This document shows positions 51,385 through 58,764 of a DNA stretch of 64,000 bases, one piece after another. This DNA comes from Micromonospora qiuiae. GTDB taxonomy: Bacteria; Actinomycetota; Actinomycetes; Mycobacteriales; Micromonosporaceae. Location: the NCBI RefSeq assembly GCF_016863555.1, contig NZ_BOPC01000034.1, forward strand, positions 1-64,000. The letters are read 5' to 3'. The position numbers and the translations under genes were made by a program. The notes under the pieces are model-generated. The model searched no databases, was not told the origin of the DNA, and worked only from the letters and a program-made list of their open reading frames with translations. How positions within the stretch are numbered: the stretch's first letter is position 1; the number at the start of each line of letters is the position of its first letter.

Positions 51385-52830
51385 ATGATGACCGTCGTGC
51401 CGCGTCTGGTGCTCAGCGCTCCCTCCTCCGGACACGGCAAGAACGCCTTGGCGATCGGCCTGCTCGCCGCACTCGCTGACCGAGGGCTGGAGGTGGCCGG
51501 GTTCAAGGTCGGGCCGGACCAGGTCGATGCGGCCTATCTCGGGCTCGCCGCCGGCCGGCCCGGGCGCACCCTGGATCCGCGGCTGGTGGGCACCGAACGG
51601 CTCGCCCCGCTGCTGTTGCACGGCGCGGCCGGGACCGGCCTGGCGGTGGTGCAGGGCAGCATGGGCCTTTACGACAGCCTCACCGGCCGCTGCGAGACCG
51701 AGTCGACCGCCGCGGTGGCCACCGCGCTGCGCAGCCCGGTCGTGCTGGTCGTCGATGTCGCCGCGATGGGTCAGTCGGTGGCCGCCCTGGTGCACGGCTT
51801 CCGAGCGTACGACGAGCAACTGTGGCTCGGCGGGGTGATCCTCAACCGGGTCGCCTCCGCCCGGCACGAGGCGCTGCTGCGCGAGGCGCTCGACGATATC
51901 GGCGTGCCGGTCTACGGCGCGCTGCGCCGCCAGGATCTGCCCTCGGTGCTGCCGGCACGCCGGCACGGGGTGGTGCCCGTGCTCGCCGGGGCCGGCGAGG
52001 CCACCCGGGCGGTACGCCGCCTGGGCGAGGCGGTGACCGCCACCGTGGACCTGGACCGGCTGCTCGGGTTGGCCAACTCCGCCCCGCCGCTGGGCGGGCA
52101 GCCGTGGTCGCCGGAGCCGCCGTCGGGCCTTCCCGTCGGTGCCGCTGGGCCGATCGTGGCGGTGGTCGGCGGACCGGGGGGCAGCTTCGGCCACGTCGAG
52201 GCGACCGAGTTGCTGCGGGCCGCCGGTGCGCAGGTGGTGACCCTCGACCCGTTCGCCGACGAGGTGCTGCCGGCCGGCACCCGGGCGCTGGTGGTCGGTG
52301 GTGCTCTGCCGGAGTCGTACGTCGAGCAGCTTTCCGCCAACCGCCGGCTCTGCATCGCCGTCGCCGAGCTGGCGCGGACCGGCCGTCCGGTGGTCGCCGA
52401 GGGCGCCGGTCTGCTCTGGTTGGCCCGGGAGGTGGACGGGCTGCCCATGTGCGGCGTGCTCGACGCGATCGGCAGCATCCGCGACGGCCTGGTCGTCGGG
52501 TACCGGGACGCGATCGCCCAGAGCGACAGCGTGATCGTCAGGCGGGGCGAGGTGGTCACCGGGCACAAGGAGCACCGGACGGTGCTCAGCCCTCGGGGCG
52601 GGCAGCGGCCGGCGTGGAGTTGGCCGGGCGGGGCGCCGGAGGGGTTCGTCTGGCGTGGGGTGCAGGCCTCGCAGCTCGTGTCGCACTGGGCCGCGTACCC
52701 GCGGTTCGCGCAGCGGCTGGTGGCCGCAGCGGTGGCCGAGCCGGTGCCGATCCCGACCGGTGCGGACCAGGCAGCCGAGGTCACGCCGACCAGCCCGGCC
52801 GAGGTGGGGTCGGCCGGGCCGTCGGCGTGA
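51385..52830 (+). CDS. CbiA-like cobyrinate a,c-diamide synthase homologue lacking the glutaminase Cys
   Basis: A 481-residue homologue. The synthetase half begins RLVLSAPSSGHGKNALAIGL, with the normally conserved Thr/Ser after the lysine replaced by Asn. The amidotransferase half has LVVGGALPESYVEQLSANRR and a VVAEGAGLLWLAREVDGLPM segment, where CbiA enzymes have ECxGL; residue 340 is Gly (GGC) instead of the nucleophilic Cys. The later GHKEHRTVLSPRGG is also a variant. It follows a gene for SURF1 and two tandem repeats. It may use ammonia, have a new role, or be inactive. Confidence 0.75.
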   Translation: MMTVVPRLVLSAPSSGHGKNALAIGLLAALADRGLEVAGFKVGPDQVDAAYLGLAAGRPGRTLDPRLVGTERLAPLLLHGAAGTGLAVVQGSMGLYDSLTGRCETESTAAVATALRSPVVLVVDVAAMGQSVAALVHGFRAYDEQLWLGGVILNRVASARHEALLREALDDIGVPVYGALRRQDLPSVLPARRHGVVPVLAGAGEATRAVRRLGEAVTATVDLDRLLGLANSAPPLGGQPWSPEPPSGLPVGAAGPIVAVVGGPGGSFGHVEATELLRAAGAQVVTLDPFADEVLPAGTRALVVGGALPESYVEQLSANRRLCIAVAELARTGRPVVAEGAGLLWLAREVDGLPMCGVLDAIGSIRDGLVVGYRDAIAQSDSVIVRRGEVVTGHKEHRTVLSPRGGQRPAWSWPGGAPEGFVWRGVQASQLVSHWAAYPRFAQRLVAAAVAEPVPIPTGADQAAEVTPTSPAEVGSAGPSA

Positions 52831-52858
52831 ACTCACGAGGCGCGGTAGGGCGGGCGGG

Positions 52859-54991
52859 TCAGCCGACTATCCGGTCCGACGGAGGGGTGAAGTCCCGGAC
52901 CGGTCTTTTCTTGAGCGCGTCGCGGAGCGTGTTCGCGACCGCCGCGATCGGGACCTCCGACTGGCCGTCACCGACGGCGTTGAACGGGTTGTCCGGGTCG
53001 GCGATGAAGCTCGCCGCCGCCAGTTCCGGCGTGTAGCCGACGAACCAGGCCGACCGGGTGCTGTCGGTGGTACCCGTCTTGCCGGCCACCGGGCGGCCCA
53101 CCGTGCCGCGGACGCTGTCCGCGGTCGACCAGCCGCCGCAGCCGCCCTTGGCCGGGCTGTCGCCGGTGGGGCAGCGCGCGGCGTCGGTCGCGGCGCGCGC
53201 GGCATCGGCGCTGACCACCTGGCGGCAGCGGGGTTTGGCGACCTCCCGCTCGATGCCTCCGGCGGTGGTGTACGTGGCCGGCGTGCCGTCCCGGTTGTAG
53301 ATCGCGGAGACCGGCATCGCCTCGCAGTACCGCCCCTCGGCGGCGACGGCGGCGTACGCGTTGGCCATCTCCAGCGGGGTGGCGTCCGAGACGCCCAGCG
53401 TGAACGCGCCCCACTTGTTGGCCTTCGACGGGGAGGCGTGTTCCCGGTCCACGTCGGTACGCCAGCGCAACCCCAACTGCTCGGCGAGGCGTACCGCCTT
53501 CTCTGCCCCGACCTGCTCCTCCAGCCAGACGAAGTAGGTGTTGACGGACTTGCCGAAGCCGGACCACATGGTCTGCGGGCCGCTCATCGCGCCGCTGGCG
53601 TTGGTCGGCGCCCAGCCGTCGTAGATCTCCGACTGGTACCGGTGCGGCGCGTTGAAGGTGGTGTTCAGGGTCATCCCGGAGTCCAGCGCGGCCAGCATGG
53701 GAAACATCTTGAACGTCGACCCGGCCTGGTAGCCCGGCAGGTCGCCACCGCCCATCAGGGGTGCCACGGTGTTCGGGTAGTTGGCGCGCACGTTGGGCCC
53801 GGCCTCGGGGTTGGAGCTGAGCGGGTTCTCGTCCACCTCCAGTGAGTAGGTGCGGTTCACCGCCATTGCCTTCACCCGCCCGGTGCCCGGTTCGACGACC
53901 GCGATCCCGTTGGCGAAGGGGCTGCCGGTGTTGCCCTCGGTGCCGACGTTCTGCTCCGCCACCTTCTGGATCTTCGGGTCCATGCCGAGCACGATGCGAT
54001 AGCCGCCGCGGCGCAGTTTGTCCATCCGTTCCAGCCGGTTCTCCCCGAACGCGGGCTGCGCGCTCCACCAGTTCTTCAGGTAGTCGCAGAGGAAGCCCCA
54101 GCTGTTCCACTTCTCTCCCACGGCAGCGCAGTCGTTGGGCGGGTAGCTCAGCTTGAGTCGGATCGGCTCGGTCTTCGCCGCCGCCGCCGAGTCCGGCGAC
54201 AGGTAGCCGAGCCGCGTCATGTTGTCCAGCACGTAGTTGCGGCGTTCGGTGGCCTCTTTCTGGTCCGAGCTGGCCGGGTCGTACTGCGACGGCGACTTCA
54301 CCAGCCCGGCGAGGGTGGCCGCCTCGACCGGGGTGAGTTCCTTCGGGGTCTTGGAGAAGAAGATCTCGCTGGCGGCGTAGATGCCGTACGCCCGGTGCCC
54401 GAAGTACGCCGAGTTGAGGTAGCGCTCCAGGACCTCCTCCTTGCTCAACTCCTTCTCCAGGTCGACCGCCATGCGCATCTCCTTGATCTTTCGGAGCGGG
54501 GTCTGCGCGGTGGCCTCCTGCACCTCTCGTGGGCTGGTGGCGCTGTCCCGCAACGCCATCCGGACGTACTGCATGGTCAGCGTGGAGGCGCCCTGGGAGA
54601 CGCCGCTGGAGCGGGCGTTGGCCACGAAGGCGCGGGCGACGCCCTTCGGGTCGACACCGTGGTGCTGGTAGAAGCGGTTGTCCTCGGCGGCGACGATGGC
54701 CTGCTGCATGTGGGGAGAGATGTCGATCAGCTTCGTGTACTGCCGGTACTCCTCGTAGAACATGGTCAGCACGGTCCGGCCGTCGGGTGCGTACAGATAG
54801 GAGGTCTCGGCGGGCATGGCGCTGGCCAGCAGCCTGGTCTTGCTCTCCACGGCGTGCGTGGTGGCCTTCGCGCCGATGCCGGTGAGGGCGACCACGGGGT
54901 ACGCGACGGCGGCGACCACGATGCCGGCGATGAGCCCGGCACGGAGGAGAGGAACGAGACGACCAGCGGCAGCAAGGGGTCGATTGCTCAC
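52859..54991 (-). CDS. Class A penicillin-binding protein (PBP1-type)
   Basis: A 710-residue bifunctional peptidoglycan synthase anchored by one N-terminal helix (LLRAGLIAGIVVAAVAYPVV). The glycosyltransferase domain has the catalytic Glu in AAEDNRFYQHHGVD, then GASTLTMQYVRMAL, and RKIKEMRMAVDLEKELSKEE. The transpeptidase domain has Ser425-xx-Lys428 in GSTFKMF, SVN, and K638 in KTGTTDS. All motifs for activity are intact. The start is GTG at 54991, divergent from cobC. Confidence 0.93.
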   Translation of the reverse strand: MSNRPLAAAGRLVPLLRAGLIAGIVVAAVAYPVVALTGIGAKATTHAVESKTRLLASAMPAETSYLYAPDGRTVLTMFYEEYRQYTKLIDISPHMQQAIVAAEDNRFYQHHGVDPKGVARAFVANARSSGVSQGASTLTMQYVRMALRDSATSPREVQEATAQTPLRKIKEMRMAVDLEKELSKEEVLERYLNSAYFGHRAYGIYAASEIFFSKTPKELTPVEAATLAGLVKSPSQYDPASSDQKEATERRNYVLDNMTRLGYLSPDSAAAAKTEPIRLKLSYPPNDCAAVGEKWNSWGFLCDYLKNWWSAQPAFGENRLERMDKLRRGGYRIVLGMDPKIQKVAEQNVGTEGNTGSPFANGIAVVEPGTGRVKAMAVNRTYSLEVDENPLSSNPEAGPNVRANYPNTVAPLMGGGDLPGYQAGSTFKMFPMLAALDSGMTLNTTFNAPHRYQSEIYDGWAPTNASGAMSGPQTMWSGFGKSVNTYFVWLEEQVGAEKAVRLAEQLGLRWRTDVDREHASPSKANKWGAFTLGVSDATPLEMANAYAAVAAEGRYCEAMPVSAIYNRDGTPATYTTAGGIEREVAKPRCRQVVSADAARAATDAARCPTGDSPAKGGCGGWSTADSVRGTVGRPVAGKTGTTDSTRSAWFVGYTPELAAASFIADPDNPFNAVGDGQSEVPIAAVANTLRDALKKRPVRDFTPPSDRIVG

Positions 54992-55112
54992 ACCGCCAAG
55001 TTATGACATTTCCGATTCTTCCATGAGAAATACTCATGAAGTGATCGGTGGTGATGCGGCCCACCCCCGACGCGACTGTCCCCCGCGCCGGCTTCCCGGC
55101 AGGATCGCGGTC

Positions 55113-56237
55113 ATGCACGCTCAGTCGACCGGAGCCCCCGCCGCCTCGCCGGCCGAGCCGGATCCCGGCGCCGACACGCGGGCGGGCCACGATCTGGTCG
55201 ATCTCGCCCACCACGGCGACGCGGAGGTGGGCGAGGGCCTGGTCGACCTCGCCGTCAACGTGCGGCGCGCCCCCATGCCGAGCTGGCTGGCCGAGCCGAT
55301 CACGGCATCGCTCGCCAACCTCGCGGCGTACCCGGACCCCCGGCCGGCGCGGGCCGCTGTCGCCGCCCGGCACGGCCGGCCGCCGGCCGAGGTGCTGCTG
55401 ACCGCCGGTGCCGCCGAGGGCTTCGTGCTGCTCGCCCAGGCGCTGCGCGGGGCCTGCCGGCCGGTGGTGGTGCACCCGCAGTTCACCGAGCCGGAGGCCG
55501 CGCTGCGGGCAGCGGGACACACCGTCGAGCGGGTGCTGCTCGACCCGGCGGACGGATTCCGGCTGCACCCGGATCGCATCCCCGCCGACGCCGACCTGGT
55601 CATGATCGGCAACCCGACCAATCCCACCTCGGTGCTGCACCCCGCCGCCGACCTGGCGGCCCTCGCCCGACCGGGTCGGGTGCTGGTCGTCGACGAGGCG
55701 TTCGCCGACACCACCTGCGCGCCCGGCGTACCGGGTGAACCCGAGTCACTGGCGGCCCGGCGGGACCTGCCCGGACTGTTGGTCGTGCGCAGCCTCACCA
55801 AGACCTGGGGGTTGGCCGGGCTGCGGATCGGCTACCTGCTCGGCGAGGCCGCGCTGCTGGAGCGGCTGGCCGCCGTACAGCCGCTCTGGGCGGTCGGCAC
55901 GCCGGCCCTGGCCGCCGCGACCGCCTGCGCCGGCCCCGAGGCGGTCCGGGCCGAGCGCGCCATCGCCGCGCGACTCGCGGCCGACCGCGACCACCTGGTG
56001 GCCCGGCTCTCGGCCCTGCCCGGGGTACGCGTCGCCGGCCGCCCGGCCAGCGCGTTCGTGCTGATCCACCGGCCCGGCGCCGACCGGGTACGCGCCGAGC
56101 TGCGCCGACGCGGCTGGGCGGTACGCCGGGGCGACACGTTCCCCGGCCTCGGCCCGGACTGGCTGCGCATCGCGGTGCGGGACCGGGCGACCACCGACGC
56201 GTTCATTGCGGTGCTGACCGAGACCCTGGGAGTGTGA
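55113..56237 (+). CDS. cobC: CobC-like PLP-dependent aminotransferase-fold decarboxylase
   Basis: A 374-residue fold-type I PLP enzyme. In cobalamin synthesis such proteins decarboxylate threonine phosphate to the aminopropanol phosphate linker. The active lysine is in VVRSLTKTWGLAGLRIGYLL, with GNPTNPTSVLHP and DEAFADTT of the cofactor site. The ATG at 55113 starts it; its TGA overlaps the next gene by one to four bases. It matches the actinobacterial Rv2231c-type CobC. Confidence 0.85.
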   Translation: MHAQSTGAPAASPAEPDPGADTRAGHDLVDLAHHGDAEVGEGLVDLAVNVRRAPMPSWLAEPITASLANLAAYPDPRPARAAVAARHGRPPAEVLLTAGAAEGFVLLAQALRGACRPVVVHPQFTEPEAALRAAGHTVERVLLDPADGFRLHPDRIPADADLVMIGNPTNPTSVLHPAADLAALARPGRVLVVDEAFADTTCAPGVPGEPESLAARRDLPGLLVVRSLTKTWGLAGLRIGYLLGEAALLERLAAVQPLWAVGTPALAAATACAGPEAVRAERAIAARLAADRDHLVARLSALPGVRVAGRPASAFVLIHRPGADRVRAELRRRGWAVRRGDTFPGLGPDWLRIAVRDRATTDAFIAVLTETLGV

Positions 56238-57358
56238 TGCTGGAGACCACGATCGCGGAGATCGCTCCGCTCGACGAGCCGTCGATGACCGCGGCCCGGC
56301 TGTGGCAGGCCCGGCTGACGAAGCCGGCCGGCTCACTCGGTGCCCTGGAGGAGCTCTCCGTACGCCTCGCCGGCCTGGCGGGTGCCAGCCCGCCGCCGCT
56401 GCCCACCCCGGCCGCCTTGGCGATCTTCGCCGGGGACCACGGCGTGCACGCCCAGCGGGTCACCGGATGGCCGCAGGAGGTCACCGCCCAGATGGTCGGC
56501 AACTTCCTGGCCGGCGGCGCGGTGGTCAACGCGTTCGCCCGGCAGGCCGGTGCCACGGTGACCGTGGTCGACGTCGGGGTGGCCACCCCGCTGCCCCAGC
56601 CCGAAGGCGACCCGGGCGACCCGGCCGAGCCGGCCGGTCCGGGCGACGTGGGCGACCCGGCCGGTCCGGGGGCGCCCCGGCTGGTCAGCGCCGTCGTCCG
56701 CCGGGGCACCCGGGACATGACCGGCACCGCCGCACTGACCCGCGACGAGACACGAACGGCGGTCGAGATCGGCATCCGGATCGCCGGGGAACTGATCGAC
56801 GCCGGGGCGGGCATCCTGCTCACCGGCGACATGGGCATCGCCAACACCACTCCCGCCGCCGCGCTGATCGCCGCGTTCACCGGGGTCGAGGCCGCCGAGG
56901 CGACCGGCCGGGGCACCGGGGTCGACGACCCGACGTACCAGCACAAGATCGAGGTGGTGCGGACCGCGCTGCGCCGGCACCACCCCGACCCGGCGGACCC
57001 GCTCGGTGTGCTGGCCGCCGTCGGTGGCCTGGAGCACGCCGCGCTGACCGGGCTGATCCTCGGCGCTGCGGCGCGTCGCGTACCGGTGCTGCTGGACGGG
57101 GTGATCGCGGTCGCCGCCGCGCTCGCCGCAGTGGCCTTCGCCCCCGACGCGGTCGGCGCGATGATCGCCGGTCACCGGTCCGCCGAGCCGGGTGCGGCCG
57201 TCGCGCTGCGGCGGCTCGGCCTCACCCCGCTCATCGATCTCGGGCTGCGGCTCGGCGAGGGCACCGGCGCACTGCTCGCCCTGCCGGTGGTCACCGGCGC
57301 GGTCCGGGTCCTGCACGAGGTGGCCACCTTCGACTCCGCCGGGGTGGTCGAAAAGTGA
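56237..57358 (+). CDS. cobT: Nicotinate-nucleotide dimethylbenzimidazole phosphoribosyltransferase
   Basis: A 373-residue CobT enzyme that makes alpha-ribazole phosphate for the lower ligand of cobalamin. The N-terminal SMTAARLWQARLTKPAGSLG and the motif GDMGIANTTPAAALIAAFTG are characteristic; LDGVIAVAAALAAVAFAPDA also fits. A Gly/Pro-rich loop (residues about 118-150, GDPGDPAEPAGPGDVGDPAG) is longer than usual. The start is ATG 56237, sharing a base with cobC's stop. Confidence 0.93.
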   Translation: MLETTIAEIAPLDEPSMTAARLWQARLTKPAGSLGALEELSVRLAGLAGASPPPLPTPAALAIFAGDHGVHAQRVTGWPQEVTAQMVGNFLAGGAVVNAFARQAGATVTVVDVGVATPLPQPEGDPGDPAEPAGPGDVGDPAGPGAPRLVSAVVRRGTRDMTGTAALTRDETRTAVEIGIRIAGELIDAGAGILLTGDMGIANTTPAAALIAAFTGVEAAEATGRGTGVDDPTYQHKIEVVRTALRRHHPDPADPLGVLAAVGGLEHAALTGLILGAAARRVPVLLDGVIAVAAALAAVAFAPDAVGAMIAGHRSAEPGAAVALRRLGLTPLIDLGLRLGEGTGALLALPVVTGAVRVLHEVATFDSAGVVEK

Positions 57359-58680
57359 CGGCGAATCCCTATCCGCTCGGGCTCCGGCTGGCCGGCCGAC
57401 GGGTGGTCGTGGTGGGCGGGGGAGCGGTTGCCACCCGGCGCGTGCCGGCGCTGCTCGACGCGGGCGCGGACGTGCTGCTGGTGGCCCCGGAGATCAGCCC
57501 GGCGCTGCGCGCCCACGCCGACGCCGGGCGACTGCGCTGGCTGCCGCGCCGGTTCACCCCCGACGATCTGGACGGCGCCTGGCTGGTGCACGTCGCCGTC
57601 GACGACCCGGCCGCCGCAGCCTCGGTCAGCACCGTGGCCGACGCACGCCGCATCTTCTGCGTACGCGCCGACGATCGGCAGGCGGCGAGTGCCTGGACCC
57701 CGGCGGTGACCCGGCACGGGCCGGTCACCGTGGCGGTCCTCGGCGGCGGCGACCCGCGCCGCGCCATGACCGTCCGCGACGCCATCCGCACCCTCCTGAG
57801 TGCAAGGAAGGGCCCCCTTTTAACGGATTCTGTAGAGGAAGGGCCCCCTCTTAACCCCTCCGCCGGCGGGAACCCCTCCGCTGGCGGGAACCCCTCCGCT
57901 GGCGGGAACCCCTCCGCTGGCGGGAACCCCTCCGCCGGCGGGAAGACCCATACCGGGCGGGTCGCGCTGGTCGGTGCCGGCCCCGGCGATCCGGAACTGA
58001 TCACCGTCAAGGGCTGGCGGCTGATCACCGAGGCGGACGTCGTCGTGGCCGACCGGCTCGTGCCGGGCCTGTTGTTGGACGAGCTGCGGTCCGGTGTGGA
58101 ACTGGTGGACGCTTCCAAGATCCCGTATGGCCCGTCCCGGGCCCAGGAGGAGATCAACCGGATCCTGGTCGACCGTGCGCAGGCGGGTGCTCTCGTGGTG
58201 CGACTCAAGGGGGGCGACCCGTACGTCTTCGGTCGTGGCGGTGAGGAGTTGCTGGCCTGCGCCGAGGCCGGGATCCCGGTGACCGTGGTGCCCGGAGTGA
58301 CCAGCTCGGTGGCCGCCCCGTCGGCGGCCGGGATCCCGGTCACCCATCGGGCGGTCGCGCACGAGTTCACCGTGGTGACCGGGCACGTCGCGCCCGACTC
58401 CCCGTCCTCGCTGGTGCGGTGGGACGCGCTGGCCCAGCTGCGCGGCACGCTGGTGATCCTGATGGGGCTGAAGAACCTGCCGGCGATCACCGCCACCCTG
58501 CTCGAACACGGCCGGCCCGCCGACACTCCGGCGGCCGTCGTCCAGGAGGCGACCACCGGCGCCCAGCGGGTCGTCCGCTCGACGCTGGGTCAGGTCGCCG
58601 CCGACGTGGCCGCCGCGGGGCTGCGCCCACCGGCGGTGGTCGTGGTGGGCGACGTGGTGGCCGCCCTCAACCCGGCCTGA
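57355..58680 (+). CDS. cobA: Fused precorrin-2 dehydrogenase / uroporphyrinogen-III C-methyltransferase
   Basis: A 441-residue fusion. Residues 1-148 form the NAD-binding precorrin-2 dehydrogenase half (RRVVVVGGGAVATRRVPALL). Residues about 201-441 are a SAM-dependent methyltransferase (VGAGPGDPELITVKGWRLI, RLKGGDPYVFGRGGEELL, VVPGVTSSVAAPSAAGIPVT). The linker (150-200) is unusual: it encodes RKGPLLTDSVEEGPP from an inserted GGCCCC element and five NPSAGG repeats. The GTG at 57355 overlaps the cobT stop by four bases. It supplies precorrin-2 and sirohydrochlorin for the cob genes and for siroheme. Confidence 0.93.
   Translation: MTANPYPLGLRLAGRRVVVVGGGAVATRRVPALLDAGADVLLVAPEISPALRAHADAGRLRWLPRRFTPDDLDGAWLVHVAVDDPAAAASVSTVADARRIFCVRADDRQAASAWTPAVTRHGPVTVAVLGGGDPRRAMTVRDAIRTLLSARKGPLLTDSVEEGPPLNPSAGGNPSAGGNPSAGGNPSAGGNPSAGGKTHTGRVALVGAGPGDPELITVKGWRLITEADVVVADRLVPGLLLDELRSGVELVDASKIPYGPSRAQEEINRILVDRAQAGALVVRLKGGDPYVFGRGGEELLACAEAGIPVTVVPGVTSSVAAPSAAGIPVTHRAVAHEFTVVTGHVAPDSPSSLVRWDALAQLRGTLVILMGLKNLPAITATLLEHGRPADTPAAVVQEATTGAQRVVRSTLGQVAADVAAAGLRPPAVVVVGDVVAALNPA
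57804..57855 (+). repeat. Dimeric GGCCCC repeat element, copy 5 (inside a gene)
   Basis: aaggaagggcccccttttaac at 57804-57824 and the second half-unit ending at 57855, joined by ggattctgtag. The element lies in frame between the two enzyme domains of the fused siroheme/cobalamin gene and is translated without a stop. Confidence 0.88.
57853..57942 (+). repeat. 18-bp in-frame tandem repeat (NPSAGG x5)
   Basis: Five units of aacccctccgctggcggg (57853-57942; units 1 and 5 have ccg where the others have ctg) encode NPSAGG five times. The array begins on the last bases of the inserted GGCCCC element. Confidence 0.93.
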
Positions 58681-58690
58681 CCGAGCCGGC

Positions 58691-58751
58691 TCCGTTTCGC
58701 CGTAATGGCGGTATCGCGCTGATGCGGATACCGCCATTCGGGCGAAACGGA
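58691..58751. terminator. Bidirectional terminator, two-stage stem
   Basis: An outer 11-bp stem (tccgtttcgcc with ggcgaaacgga) and an inner 12-bp stem (aatggcggtatc with gataccgccatt) separated by a short mismatch give a 23-pair hairpin between the fused methyltransferase gene and the convergent trehalose gene. Confidence 0.88.
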
Positions 58752-58764
58752 GCGCTACCTACGA

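Noticed and set aside
57853..57942. The 18-bp array as a CRISPR
   Set aside because: The units are contiguous with no spacers and encode NPSAGG inside an open gene.
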